A DNA stretch of 64,000 nucleotides from Lolium rigidum (Eukaryota > Streptophyta > Magnoliopsida > Poales > Poaceae): assembly GCF_022539505.1 (NCBI RefSeq), contig NW_025899904.1:62001-126000 (forward strand), read 5' to 3'. Each line of letters begins with the position of its first letter. Positions within the stretch are counted from its first letter, which is position 1. Both the position numbers and the translations under genes were made by a program. A model generated the notes under the pieces. The model had not been told where the DNA came from and ran no database searches. It worked only from the letters and a program-made list of their open reading frames with translations. Below, in pieces: positions 21,092 to 33,469 of this stretch.

Positions 21092-22605
21092 TGATACGTC
21101 CAATTTGCATCACTATTTTATATCATAATTTCCTGTTATTCATTGATATATTTCATATTGGGACACAATACTTATGGTATTTCATCTATTTTGCATGTTT
21201 CATGATTATTTGAAGATCGCGCACCGAAGCCAGGATTCTGCTGGAAAAGCACCGTCAGGATGCAATATTTCGGAAGATCAACTGTGGAAGGAAATTTCAC
21301 CAAAAATCCTATTTTTCCAGATGACGGAGAAGGCCAGAAGAGGGAGCCGAGAAGACCCAAGGTGGGGCCAGACCACAGGCCGGCGCGGCCCATGGCCTGG
21401 CCGCGCCACCTTGTGGTGTGGGGGCCCCACAGCCCCTTTTGCCTCCTTTTCTTCGCGAAACCCTTCGTCCCGAAAACCTAAGCTCCGGAGGGTAGGTCGC
21501 GAAGAGTCACAGCCGCCTCTGCGGGGCGGAGAACACCAGAGAGAAAAGAGCTCTCCGGCGGGCAGGAATCCGCCGGGGAAATTCCCTCCCGGAGGGGGAA
21601 ATCGGCGCCATCGTCACCGCCATCGAGCTGGACATCATCTCCATCACCATCATCATCATCTCCACCATCATCACCGCCGTCTCCACCGCTGGACATCGTC
21701 ACCGCCGTAGCAATTTGGGTTTGATCTTGATTGTTTGATAGGGGAAACTCTCCCGGTATTGATTTCTACTTGTTATTGATGCTATTGAGTGAAACCATTG
21801 AACCAAGGTTTATGTTCAGATTGTTATTCATCATCATATCACCTCTGATCATGTTCCATATGATGTCTCGTGAGTAGTTCGCTTAGTTCTTGAGGACATG
21901 GGTGAAGTCTAAATGTTAGTAGTGAATTATGGTTGAGTAATATTCAATGTTATGATATTTAAGTTGTGGTGTCATTCTTCTAGTGGTGTCGTGTGAACGT
22001 CGACTACACGATACTTCACCATTTATGGGCCTAGGGGAATGCATCTTGTACTCATTTGCCAATTGCGGGGTTGCCGGAGTGACAGAAACCTAAACCCCCG
22101 TTGGTATATCGATGCAGGAGGGATCGCAGGATCTTAGAGTTTAAGGCTGTGGTTACATTTATCTTAATTACTTTCTTGTAGTTGCGGATGCTTGCAAGGG
22201 GTATAATCACAAGTATGTATTAGTCCTAGGAAGGGCGGTACATTAGCATAGGTTCACCCACACAACACTTATCAAAACAATGAAGATTAATCAGCTGTAT
22301 GTAGCGAAAGCACTAGACTAAAATCCCGTGTGTCCTCAAGAACGTTTGGTCATTATAAGTAAACAAACCGGCTTGTCCTTTGTGCTAAAAAGGATTGGGC
22401 CACTCGCTGCAATTATTTCTCTCGCATTTTACTTACTTGTACTTTATTCATCTGTTACATCAAAACCCCCCGAATACTTGTCTGTGAGCATTTACAGTGA
22501 ATCCTTCATCGAAACTGCTTGTCAACACCTTCTGCTCCTCGTTGGGTTCGACACTCTTATTTATCGAAAGTACTACGATACACCCCCTATACTTGTGGGT
22601 CATCA
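21092..22605 (+). repeat. Element C 3' LTR (1514 bp, complete)
   Basis: It starts TGATACGTCCAATTTGC and ends GGGTCATCA. A GC-rich inverted repeat lies at 21363-21427. A CAT/CAC-rich microsatellite lies at about 21630-21700; it gives a His-rich translation that I regard as meaningless. Confidence 0.9.
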
Positions 22606-22625
22606 GGGATTCTTCACATCGCACA

Positions 22626-23953
22626 ATGATCTTTTTCCGGAAGAGTTCGAGCGGTGGAGCGGATGGCTCGAGCAACCAGCACGACCCGCGGAAGAAGGCG
22701 CGGAAGGGCAAGGAAGTGCTCGAGACCGACTTCGACAAGGAGTACAACCGGATGTCTGGTCGTAAGGTGCTCCCAACGAAGTGGGTCGACGGCGGGTTCC
22801 TCGCCAGCAACGGCCTCGATAGTGACTTCACCACGATGGTGAGGAACACCTGCATGGAGGTCTTCTCGGCACTCAACTGCGGCACGTACAAGCGTGCCAC
22901 ACTCGAGTTCCTCGTGACCTTCCATGACGACCTCGCCACCCTTGGGCGACGTACCACTATGAGTTTTTCGTTGAAAAATACACCGCATTGTCTTACTTTC
23001 GAGGAGTTTTGCGGTTGCTTCGGGTTCTCCACCACTGGGGAACTCGATATTACTGATGAAGTTTTCCAGTAGACAGGGAAGCCTGGCAACATATTTCTGT
23101 GTACAGGAACCAAGACTATATGTAGAAGAATTCCGCCACCATCCAGAACCCGAACATCCGCTACTTTGCCACTTTCTTGGCAAACTCTCTCTTCGCCAAG
23201 GGAGATACTGGGACCATGGCTAGCCCCGAGATGAGCGCGCTCTACACCGACATGGTGCACAAGATGAACCTCGGTGCCCTCCTCATTCACCACTTCCGCA
23301 GCCAGAGGGCGCCAAGCTCAGGTGATATCCGTTGTGGTGAGTTAGTCACCCAAATTGCTTACATTCGCCGTCTCCGGATGCCTGCGGGCAACCAGGTCAT
23401 GGGGAGTAAGTATTTGGATGCTAACCATATGGCTAGCACCAAATTTCTTGGAGTTTACAGGGAGAACCCCCGTCTTCATGCTTATCAGTTTCATTTTGAG
23501 GTTGGCGGTGAAATAATTTAGGAGTTATTGCCTTTCTCTGGTGCTTTTGGTTTTCTAGGGAAGAACACTTGAGTGCTTTCACCGGAGGAGTTCCATGCTT
23601 TGAGGGTAGCGGCTGGAAGAGCGCCTGCCCCAGGAGGAGACACTGCCTGGGAGCAACATAACAATCGAGCTCGAGACGATGACCAACAGTGGGAAGGCCA
23701 GGGATGGGATGACTTTGGTCAAGACCAGCAGTACCAGCAGCCGCCGCAGCAGCCCTACATGCAGCAACAGACGGGATACGACTACGTCACACGGGAGGAG
23801 TATGACACCTTGGTGGGCCGCCTCAGCAACGTGGAAAGCACGTTGCAGGACATGAACTCCAATGTGTTGTCTCTCACCCAGAGCTTCAGTGAGTTCACCA
23901 CTCACTTCCAGACCTACTACCCGTCGACGCACGGTGGTGGTGGTGGGCAATGA
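22626..23953 (+). pseudogene. Athila ORF1/gag-like protein, broken
   Basis: The first part (ATG 22626 to the stop near 23070) has a basic N-terminus (DPRKKARKGKEV), then GRKVLPTKWVDGGFL and FEEFCGCFGFSTTGELDITDE, which I recall from Athila-type ORF1 proteins of cereals. The frame shifts near 23070-23170 and continues with FLANSLFAKGDTGTM and GDIRCGELVTQIAYI. An in-frame TAG lies at 23519-23521. The C-terminal part (to 23953) is Gln-rich (QQYQQPPQQPYMQQQ) with a heptad-like helix (LVGRLSNVESTLQDMNSNV) and a Gly tail. The role is probably structural; the family name is from memory. At least two disruptions. Confidence 0.6.
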
Positions 23954-25141
23954 TCCAAGTTAGGCTAAACACCTAAGCTTGGGGAGGTTAAGTCCTCCAC
24001 CTTTGCATTCATATTTTAGTTTGTTCTTTTCATTTGTTTTCTTCTTTAGTTATTTGCATGTTTAATTCTTGTTTTGCATCTATAACCAAAAACACACAAA
24101 AAAATTAGTTAATATTTCTTGTTATTCGTGTGTTTACTTTATGTTCCTTATTTGAAAACACACAAAAAAATAGTTAACTTTTCTCGTTTTTATTTGGGTG
24201 AAACTATCTTCATATTTTGTTTGATATCTACTTGAGTTATTCACCTCCAGTGACTTTGTGATGGGAATGAAAGGGAGGAGGACTTGGGGATAAGACAAGA
24301 AAGCGAGATGAGGTATTATTTCTTATCTTCACTCTCGTTGTAATTCCATTCGTGATCATATGATTATTTGCTTGGTTGCACTCTAGTCTCGCTTCCCACT
24401 TAGCTCATCGTCATATAAATTTCATTCACATGCTAGTGTCACTATTTTGGTTTTGCTTCACAATCATTGGACGAGGTATGAAAAACAACTGCAATTGGAT
24501 TAAACTCCAATCTTTTTATAACAATAATAAGCATATCTTGATGACTTTGTGCCATGTATTTGTCTTAAGGTTTTAGTCTTGGTAGTGCTCAACCACATGT
24601 CTCGATGAAGTGATTATATATCACTCATGATAGGAATTGTTTGATTGAATTAAAACTTAATAGTAGCTGAGCTACATAACAAACTTTAATGTTGTGAATC
24701 AATGTGATTGCTTTACGCGTGTCACCACTTGCTTGATATATCTTTATGTGTGTCATCATATTGTTGTACACACACATGGTACACTAGCACCTCCACTAAC
24801 CCCATGGTTTTCACAACTTTACCAAAGGGTCACTCATGGCCCTTGCTTGGAAACTTTCATCGAAATCCAATTTATCACTTCAAGGTCTTGTGATGAGTTC
24901 GTTGCTATTAAGTGGATTTTCTTGAAAGGCAATGAGGGGATTGGGTGTTGGATAGTCATGCTTCTTGATGTGGAGGTCAATGATTTTCTCTAAGACTAGT
25001 TCTCTTTTGACTTATACATGTGCACCCCTTAACTTGATCAAAGCATTCGTTGCTTTAAAACCAAATTTTACTCTTGATAAGCAGAGAGGCACCAAAAACA
25101 ATGCATTGGAGATCCTAGTCAAGCTCTTGACACTTTCTATG
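23954..25141 (+). other. Non-coding part of element D
   Basis: AT-rich. It contains AAGCTTGGGGAGG (about 23977) and two A-rich repeats (CACACAAAAAAATTAGTT near 24092 and a near copy near 24160), like the leader repeats of B, G and L. I see nothing else in it. Confidence 0.5.
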
Positions 25142-25527
25142 TGACATAGGCATCCCGGATGGGCCTGCCGAATAAGGTACCCGGGGATGGCTGAAGGCCC
25201 ATGACCCGAAGTTTATGAAGCCTGAAGCCAAATAAGCATCGATATGGAAAATAGAGATAGATTAGGAATAAACTCTTGTATCAACACGGGAAGGACTCAA
25301 ATAGTCTCCCGGAATTTGTAACTTGTACAATACGAAAGCCTCGGCTCCACCTCCTATATAAAGAGGAGCCGAGGGAGAAGAAAGGATCGAATCATTGTCA
25401 ACATGAACCCTAGTTTTATATGGTCGAGCACCTTTTTCGGCTGAACCTTCGAGATCTACTTGCCCTCTACTTTCTGCGAAAACGCTAGTCTACAATCTGT
25501 AGGCATTGACAAGTTAATCCCTTGTCA
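25142..25527 (+). repeat. Element E 5' LTR (386 bp)
   Basis: It starts TGACATAGG and ends CCCTTGTCA; the length equals the LTR of H (36622-37007). TATA box TATATAAAG at about 25355-25363, flanked by the inverted repeat CCTCGGCTCC (25339-25348) and GGAGCCGAGG (25365-25374). Confidence 0.85.
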
Positions 25528-25529
25528 AT

Positions 25530-25547
25530 TGGCGCTGTCTGTGGGGA
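25530..25547 (+). other. Primer binding site of element E
   Basis: TGGCGCTGTCTGTGGGGA, 2 nt after the LTR end. The H copy reads TGGCGCCGTCTGTGGGAA. Confidence 0.8.
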
Positions 25548-25573
25548 CTAGAGGCGTCAATGAGGTGATCTCG

Positions 25574-27801
25574 ATGGCATCGTCAGCATCGTGAACATCG
25601 TCGACAGCAAGAAACGTGATGGACGGAGGTAAACAGGCGAAACCTGATCTCGTCGATTTTGTTCCTCACCCTCCCGCCCGTTTGCATGCATATGCTGATC
25701 TGGAGGAGTCGATGGAGATGACGTTCGGGAGTTTTCACTTCCGCGTCGGGAAAGAAGGATCGCATCGCCTGGCGGGACCAATTTTTTCGGGACCGCTAGC
25801 GGCTGATTCCGATTTCTCGGGATCATCATCATCATCAATCGAGTCAGGCGACGAGGAGGCTTCTCCGCCAAGCTTCATCAAGCCCGCCGCCGGCGGAGAA
25901 CTCGCCGATCTGCTCGGCGACATGTCTTTCAGGTCGTTCACGGACTCCGATCTGAGCAGCTACTCGAACAGCGTCGACAACTTCGACTTCATCGATAGAT
26001 CTACTTCTATTCGGGAGGTCTTCGCTGATCGATACGATGTTGTCAGCGATCCTAAAGATGAAAACACAGCTGCAATATACCACCAAGTTTACGTGATTGG
26101 GGAATCAAGCCGACCAGAGGATGAAGCGTCGGAAGATTTCGATGATTTGGGCAACCCGTACATCGACCCTATATATCTCACGTGAGGAACAGGCCCCAAA
26201 TACGTCGGCCCCATGCCACGAGAGAACGTACAGTTGTCGCAAGCAGCTTGGGACAGAGCTCAGAGGGCTATGGATGGCACGGAGCCGATGACCACCACGA
26301 TTACACCAGAAGTATTACAAGCATACCAATATAAACTCGCCCGCGCCGGACGAGAGTTAGAGAAAAAGAGAAGAGTACTTGAAGCAAGGAAAGCTACAAC
26401 TTCTGCGTCAAGTGCGCGTAGGGCAGAACTGAGCCGACAATCAGGAACGTCGGGAAACAGTCACAGGAACGCCCGTGCAAGAGGAAGATCTCGGTTGGCA
26501 AACGTGCCTGAGCATGAAAGAGAGAACCTGATCCAAAACCTCGACAGGTCCTTCATGTCCATAGATACAAGGGAACACATCATCCCAAAAACACTGGAAG
26601 TAGGATATCTGGCGACACATGCTTTCATGTTAGCATCCAAGCCACCGATGGGAGATCCAAGGAAAGCATTGTATAACATGGCCATGGCAGGAGTTGGAAT
26701 CATGGGGACAGCAATACAAGGAGCAAGTACACCACAACCCGAGAGTGCTCCAAGGAAAAATAGTCCTCGACCAACTACCGCGGCGCGAGACCCTCCGCGA
26801 GATGGCGACGCAAGGAACACAGTGGCGCAAGCACGAGTCGATAGAGCATGGCAGAAGAGGGAGCGCAAAAGTCGAAGAGAGCGCCGGTACTCGCCAGAAG
26901 TTAGCGAAGAATACATGTGTGGACTCCCTTGCTTTACCCGACGGGTTCGCAAAACTCGGGTTCCCTCTGGCTTCAAGCTACCCGATAATTATAAAAAGTT
27001 CGATGGATTGCAAGATCCAGAGGACTGGTTGGTCGACTACCTGGAAACAGTAAAGCTGATGGGTGGGACTAGAGCGACAGCCATGCATAGCATCTAGGTT
27101 CACCTTAGTGGAGCCGCAAGATCTTGGATGAAGAAGCTACCAGGAGGATCTATCGACAGCTGGGAGACTTTTGAGGACATGTTCGTAAAAATTTCTGTTC
27201 TACATGCAAGAAACCTGCATCAATAGAACAGCTGAGGCCCTGCAAGCAGAAGTACGACGAGTCAATGAGGGCGTACATCCAGCGATGGAGCATCATAAAA
27301 AACTCTGCAGAAAACGTATCCGACGAACGAGCAATTGATGCATTTGTCGCAGGGATCCGAAGGAGAGATTTAACCGAGGACTTGGGAAGATCCAACCCGG
27401 GGACAATAGCGGAACTCATGGAGATAGCGAATCGTTGGGCAGATGGCGAAGACGCTGTTCAAAACAAACAACATAGATCACCCGAAGAGGATCGGAACAG
27501 AAACAACAATCAAAATAGACGGCGTTATCGCCACTTCTCACATAATGACGGTCCCAGCCAAGTGGCGGCTGGCTTCCGAGGAAATAGCGGAGGAAATCAT
27601 CGAGATGACTATCAGAGAGGCAATGATCAGCGCAATGGTCATAGAGATGTGCCAGGCTCCAGCAGACAAAATAATCGACCACGGTTTCCGAGGCTGCAAA
27701 ATATATCACCCGAAGATCTTCTGAATGGACTGTGTCAGATGCACTTTTTCCTCGACAGTGAGGGAAAAAGACAGTCAAGCCACCTTCAGAAACACTGTTG
27801 A
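25574..27801 (+). pseudogene. Element E gag
   Basis: The true start is probably the ATG at 25574 (same context as in H), with a TGA soon after at 25592. The N-terminal acidic region (VDFVPHPPARLHAYADLEE) precedes a stop at 26183. Next come a coiled stretch (ARAGRELEKKRRVLEARK), the conserved capsid block (CGLPCFTRRVRKTRVPSGFK...FDGLQDPEDWLVDYLETVKL), a TAG at 27095 (CAG in the relative H), a frameshift near 27190, and FVAGIRRRDLTEDLGR with an RNA-binding Arg/Asn-rich tail. A zinc-like cluster lies near 27735-27800. At least four disruptions, so it is non-functional. Confidence 0.75.
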
Positions 27802-28059
27802 ACTTTCCAAGCTTTGCACAGGTATGCGCAGACTGCCAATACACAAGCAACAAATAGGGGGTATGTGCAAGGGCCAAGGAGTGAAATTCACCTGCCACCA
27901 CCACCCGCAATCACCAATGCAAATTAGCATCAGTTGCAATTGGCGGCACCTCCGGGCTGCAATGTCGAGTACATCGACACAACATGAGCGGTGTCGATGA
28001 TTTAGAAGGGACGACCCTCAAATAGAGCTCAGAAGTTAATTTCACGACAAGTATACATG

Positions 28060-30030
28060 GCAGAGAAGATGCCTCCACCAACCATCGAGTACCTTAATTG
28101 GTCAGATCAGGACATAACATTTACTCAAGCGGACCATGATACGTCTCAAACGTATCTATAATTTCTTATGTTCCATGCTACTTTTATGACAATACTCACA
28201 TGTTTTATACACACTTTACATCATTTATATGCATTTTCCGGCACTAACCTATTGACGAGATGCCGAAGAGCCAGTTGCGGTTTTCTGCTGTTTTTGGTTT
28301 CAGAAATCCTACAAAGGAAATATTCTCGGAATTGGACGAAATCAACGCCCAGGGTCTTATTTTTCCACGGAGCTTCCAGAAGACCGAAGGGGATACGAAG
28401 TGGGGCGACGAGGCGCCCATACCACAGGGCCGCGCGGCTTGGGTGGGGCCCGCGCCGCCCTATGGTGTGGGGTCCCTGCGCCGCCTCCAACCCTGCCCTT
28501 CCGCCTACTTATAGACTTCGTTGCGAAAACCCCTGTACCGAGAGCCACGATACGGAAAAAGTTCCAGAGACGCCGCAGCGGCCAATCCCATCTCGGGGGA
28601 TTCAGGAGATCGCCTCCGGCACCCTGCCGGAGAGTGGAATCATCTCCCGGAGGACTCTTCATCACCATGATCGCCTCCGGACTGATGTGTGAGTAGTTCA
28701 CCCCTAGAGGCCTAGACTATGGGTCCATAGCAGTAGCTAGATGGTTGTCTTATCCTCTTGTGCTATCATGTTAGATCTTGTGAGCTGCCTATCATGATCA
28801 AGATCATCTATTTGTAATGCTACATGTTGTGTTTGTTGGGATCCGATGAATATGGAATACTATGTCAAGTTGATTATGAATCTATCATATATGTGTTGTT
28901 TATGTTCTTGCATGCTCTCCGTTGCTAGTAGAGGCTCTGGCCAAGTTGATACTTGTAACTCCAAGAGGGAGTATTTATGCTCGATAGTGGGTTCATGCCT
29001 CCATTGAATGCGGGACGATGTGACGAAAGTTCTAAGGTTGTGGATGTGCTCGTTGCCACTAGGGATAAAACATCAATGCTTTGTCTAAGGATATTTGTGT
29101 TGATTACATTACGCACCATACTTAATGCAATTGTCCGTTGTTTGCAACTTAATACTGGAAGGGGTGCGGATGCTAACCTGAAAGTGGACTTTTTAGGCAT
29201 AGATGCATGCTGGATAGCGGTCTATGTACTTTGTCGTAATGCCCTGATTAAATCTCATAGTAGTCATAATGATATGTATGTGCATTGTTATGCCCTCTCT
29301 ATTTGTCAATTGCCCAACTGTAATTGTTCACCCAACATGCTATTTATCTTATTAGAGAGACACCACTAGTGAACTGTGGACCCCGGTCCATTCTTTTACA
29401 TCTGAAATACAATCTACTGCAATACTTGTTCTTTACTGTTCTTCGCAAACAAACATCATCTTCCACACTATACATTTAATCCTTTGTTTACAGCAAGCCG
29501 GTGAGATTGACAACCTCACTGTTACGTTGGGGCAAATTACTTTGATTGTGTTGTGCAGGTTCCACGTTGGCGCCGGAATCCATGGTGTTGCACCGCACTA
29601 CACTCCGTCACCAACGACCTTCACGTGATCCTTGACTCCTACTGGTTCGATAACCTAGGTTTCTTACTGAGGGAAAACTTGCTGCTGTACGCATCACACC
29701 GTCCTCTTGGGGTTCCCAACGGACGTGTGCTTCACGCGTATCAGACCACCCGCCTCAAGTTCCACGACCAGGGCAATCAACCATGATTTTACCGGCAATG
29801 ATTGCAGGATTCGAGGTCTCGCGCATATTCATCGATGGAGGGAGCAGTCTGAACCTGATGTACGTGGATACGTTGAGGAAGATGAATATCTCTCTGGAAA
29901 ACCTGACACCAACGGACACGCGTTTCCACGGCATTACACCGGAGAAGCCGAACTATCCTTTGGGTAAAATTAATATCGACGTACAGTTTGGAACTCGAGA
30001 AAATTTCAGGAGGGAGAAGCTAGTTTGAAG
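28060..30030 (+). pseudogene. Element E protease region, split by solo LTR F
   Basis: The upstream part (MPPPTIEYLNWSDQDITFT, near 28070-28130) ends at the GACCA duplication. It resumes at 29744 with MIAGFEVSRIFIDGGSSLNL, where DGGSS is the protease active-site form usual in the Tat lineage. The frame is lost again near 30030. Confidence 0.65.
28137..29743 (+). mobile_element. Element F: solo LTR of the B/G/L family
   Basis: A complete LTR (1607 bp) from TGATACGTCTC to GCGTATCA, flanked by a perfect 5-bp duplication GACCA (28132-28136 and 29744-29748). No interior is present, so LTR-LTR recombination removed it. It carries the GC-rich inverted repeat at 28417-28470 and a TATA-like ACTTATAG after it. 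Confidence 0.92.
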
Positions 30031-30042
30031 TTATAGATTTTC

Positions 30043-33000
30043 CATCACAGTACCACGCTCTCTTGGGACGACCCGCATATGCCAGATTCATGGCTGTGCC
30101 GCACTATACATACTTGTTATGGAGGATCCCTGGACCTAAGGGCCCAATCACGGTGAAAGGAAGCTTCGCGATGGCAGATAAATGTGACAAGGATTTCCAT
30201 AGGCTCTCCGAAACCTTCGGGATGCAGGCTGAGTATGAAGCATCCAAGCTCACCACCAATTACGACGTGTTACCTGATGGAGGAAGATCCTTGCAAAAGC
30301 AAGCTTTCGACATCTCCACGAACTCTAAGGAAGTACAAATTCACCCGACAGATCCCAAGAAAACGATAGCCATCGCAACAAACTTGGATAGTGCATAGGA
30401 AAGCGCACTCGTTGAGTTCCTCCGTGAGCGCTGGGAAATCTTCGCATGGTGTCCAGCTGACATGCCAGGAGTACCCAGGGAACTTGTCGAGCATCCTCTT
30501 AATCTAGATCCAAGAGCCAGACCAATACAACAACCTTTGCAGCGTTTTTCTGAGCCGAGCCGCAAAGCTATGCTCTCCGAGATCCGTCGACTCAAAGAAG
30601 CGGGTTTCACCAAGGAGTTACACACCGAGGCCACGTGGGTCGCCAATCCAGTGCTGCTCCCGAAGAAAAACACTGAGATCCTTCGCATGTGCGTCGACTT
30701 CACGTGTCTCAATAAACATTGTCCAAAGGATCACTTTCCCCTCCCGAGGATCAATCAAATTATCGACTCCACGGCGGGTTGCGAACGTCTTTCCTACCTG
30801 GATGCATATTCTGGTTACAACCAGATCCACTTAAAAGAAGAAGATGAAGTCAAAACAGCTTTCATAACCCCTTACGGCATGTTCTGCTACAGGACAATGC
30901 CCTTCGGGTTGAAAAATACGGGAGCCACATATCAGAGGATGATGCAGAAATGTCTCGCCACGCAGATCGGAAAAAACGTTCAAGTATACATCGACGACGT
31001 CGTCATTACAACAAAGACAGGGTCCTCTCTCATTGATGACCTGCGAGAAACCTTTGACAACCTCCACAAATTCTGTCTCAAACTGAATCTGACGAAATGT
31101 TCCTTTGGAGTTCCTGCGGGAGAACTTCTCGGATACTTGGTGTCAGCCAGAGGAATCGAGGCTAACCCAGAAAAAATACAAGCCATTGTAACGATGAGGA
31201 AGCCAACTAAGCTCAAGGAAATACAACAATTGACAGGGTGAGTCGCAGCTTTGAACAGATTCGTCGCAAGGTTAGGATAAAAAGCGCTCCCCTTTTATGC
31301 GCTCATCAAGCAAGGAGAAAAGTTCGAATGGAACGAAGAAGCGGACAAAGCTTTTGAGAAGCTCAAGCGCACAATTTCGACACCACAAATACTGGTGGCT
31401 CCAAAGGATAACGAACCTCTCCTGTTATACATCACGGCCACACCTCAGGTGGTCAGCACAGTCCTCGTGGTGGAGCGAGAGGAAGAAGGGAAGATTCATG
31501 GGGTGCAGCGGCCAATATATTTCCTTAGTGAAGTCTTATCACCATCCAAACAACGCTACCCGCAGTATCAGAAGGTAGCATATGGAGTTTTCATGTCAGC
31601 AAGAAAGCTAAGGCACTATTTTTTAGCACACCCAAGTATAGTAGTCAATGAAGCCCCTCTTTCAAATATACTGAACAATCCAGAAGTTACAGGACATGTC
31701 TCCCTCTGGGGAATCGAGCTTTCCCCTTGGGACATCACATATGAAAAAGGAAAGGCGATCAAGTCACAAATTCTGCCTGACTTCGTCGCAGAGTGGATGG
31801 AGTTGCAAAACACGGGACCCCCAGATTTATCGCGTACCTGGCACATGAACTTCGACAGGTCCAAAAGACTAGAAGGAGCAGGAGCAGGTGTAATACTAGT
31901 TTCACCCCAGGGTGACAAGATGAAATATATACTGCAGATGACCTTTCCCAATGCATCAAATAATGAAGCGGAATTTGAGGCTTTAATCCATGGGATGAAG
32001 ATGGCTAAGGCGTGCGGTGCTACCCGCCTAAAAATATTCGGCGACTCACAGTTGGTGGCTCAACAAGTGATGAATAAGTGCGACACAATTAACGACAGTA
32101 TGATAGCATATAAGGAGGTGTACAATGAACTCGAAAAACTCTTTGATGGCTGTGAAATCAACCACATCAGCAGGCTCAGCAACGACGAAGCCGACGTTTT
32201 GGTAAACATCGGCTCGCAATGTCTTCCCATACCACCTGGAGTCTTTTGGGAGAAATAAGCGAGAGTTCAACCAAGGTGAACAAGGTACCAAAGCAGTCGA
32301 AGAAAAAGGAGAAGCCCAAGAAAGACTCGGGGGCTCCAGCAGCTCCAGAGGCACATACGTCGGAAGACGAGGAGGAACCAGACGAAGTCATGATGATCCA
32401 AGTCCCCTAGATGCAAGTATACATGGCGTACATCACAAAGAAAGAGATACCCAGCGATCCGGTCGAAGAAAGGTGAGTTATTCAGCGATCCAAGGATTTC
32501 ACCGTGGTCAAGGGAGAACTATACAAGCGAAGCATCTCAGGAGTACTGCAGAGGTGTGTCACACCTGAGGAAGGGCGAGTCATATTGAAGGACATAGACG
32601 GAGGAATATGCGGCCACCACGCAAGTAGTCGAGCAATAGGAGTCAAAGCTTTTCGGGCAGGATTTTATTGGCTCTCAGCAATAGAGGACACAAAGGAAAT
32701 CGTGCGAACCTGTGAGGTGTGTTAGATGTTTGCATCAAAACCTCACTCAACAGCAGCTGAATTGATGTCGATACCATTGGCGTGGCCTTTCGCGCAATGG
32801 GGTTTAGACATGGTTGGGAAATTACACAAGTCCTGGCCCGGAGGACGCATGTATATACTGGTGGCTGTCGACAAATTTACAAAGTGGATTGAAGTAGTAC
32901 CAGTAACGTCGGCAGACCACGCATCATCGGTTAGCTTCATCAAGGGGATAGTTTTTCGATTTGGCGTCCCTAACAACATAGTTACGGATAATGGCAGTAA

Positions 33001-33427
33001 TTTCACTTCCCGAGTATTTAAAGAGTACTGCAACAAAGTCGGCATCAAACTACAGTTTGCATCGGTGGTGCACCCGCAAACCAATGGCCAAGTCGAAAAA
33101 GCAAACAGCATTATCTGCAATGGAATCAAGAAGCGATTACTGACACCACTGGAGAAAGCGTGACACAATTGGGTGGAGGAGTTACCCAATGTACTATGGA
33201 GCATACGTACACCATCTAATACAGCAACCCAAGAAACTCCATTTTTTCTGGTTCATGGAGCTGAGGTGGTACTCCCGATAGAAATAAAGCATGATTCTCC
33301 CAGAGTTACAGAATATGACGAAGAAACTTCACGGAAGGCACTCGAAGATGATGTGGATGCACTCGATGAAGCCATGGATGAAGTACTTTCAAGAGTAACA
33401 ACGTATCAACAAAATCTCAAGAATTAG
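30043..33427 (+). pseudogene. Element E RT, dual RNase H and integrase core
   Basis: RT: CVDFTCLNKHCPKDHFPLPR, MPFGLKNTGATYQRMM and catalytic YIDDVV (about 30680-31020). First RNase H: about 31390-31720 (YQKVAYGVFMSARKLRHYF). Second, archaeal-type RNase H: about 31840-32240 with FDRS, NNEAEFEAL and GDSQLV as acidic sites. Integrase zinc part CGHHASSR...CEVC, then the DDE core (GLDMVG, VTDNGSNFTS, GQVEKAN; 32790-33110). Stops: TAG 30396, TGA 31239, a TAA near 31278, TAG 32723 and TGA 33161. Several are one C-to-T change from CAG or CGA. The integrase C-terminus continues after element G at 44168. Confidence 0.85.
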
Positions 33428-33469
33428 CACAACCAACGTCTGCGGGCCAGTACGTTTCAAGTTGGTGAT

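Larger units (their letters stand above)
11661..22605 (+). mobile_element. Element C: autonomous-type Athila-like Ty3/gypsy retrotransposon
   Basis: Order: partial 5' LTR, PBS, gag, protease, RT, RNase H, integrase, LTR-like promoter segment, third ORF (split by a hAT), long 3' UTR, polypurine tract, 3' LTR. The 5' LTR is cut at 11661 by element B. The two LTR copies differ by a 7-bp indel and about six substitutions over 940 bp, so C is young. Its pol has one nonsense codon and two compensating frameshifts. It is the only source of RT and integrase in the window that matches the LTR tips and PBS of B, G and L. Confidence 0.9.
22606..25141 (+). mobile_element. Element D: degraded Athila-type remnant
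   Basis: Directly after C's LTR the sequence begins GGGATTCTTCAC, which resembles the tail of a ...CCGGGGA primer site, then a broken gag-like ORF and AT-rich non-coding DNA. No LTR of its own is visible. The right edge is the LTR of element E at 25142. D is either the host into which C inserted or a recombined neighbour. Confidence 0.5.

Noticed and set aside
21174..21710. A 178-aa ORF with a His-rich end
   Set aside because: It lies in the C LTR, and the His run comes from a CAT/CAC microsatellite at about 21630-21700.
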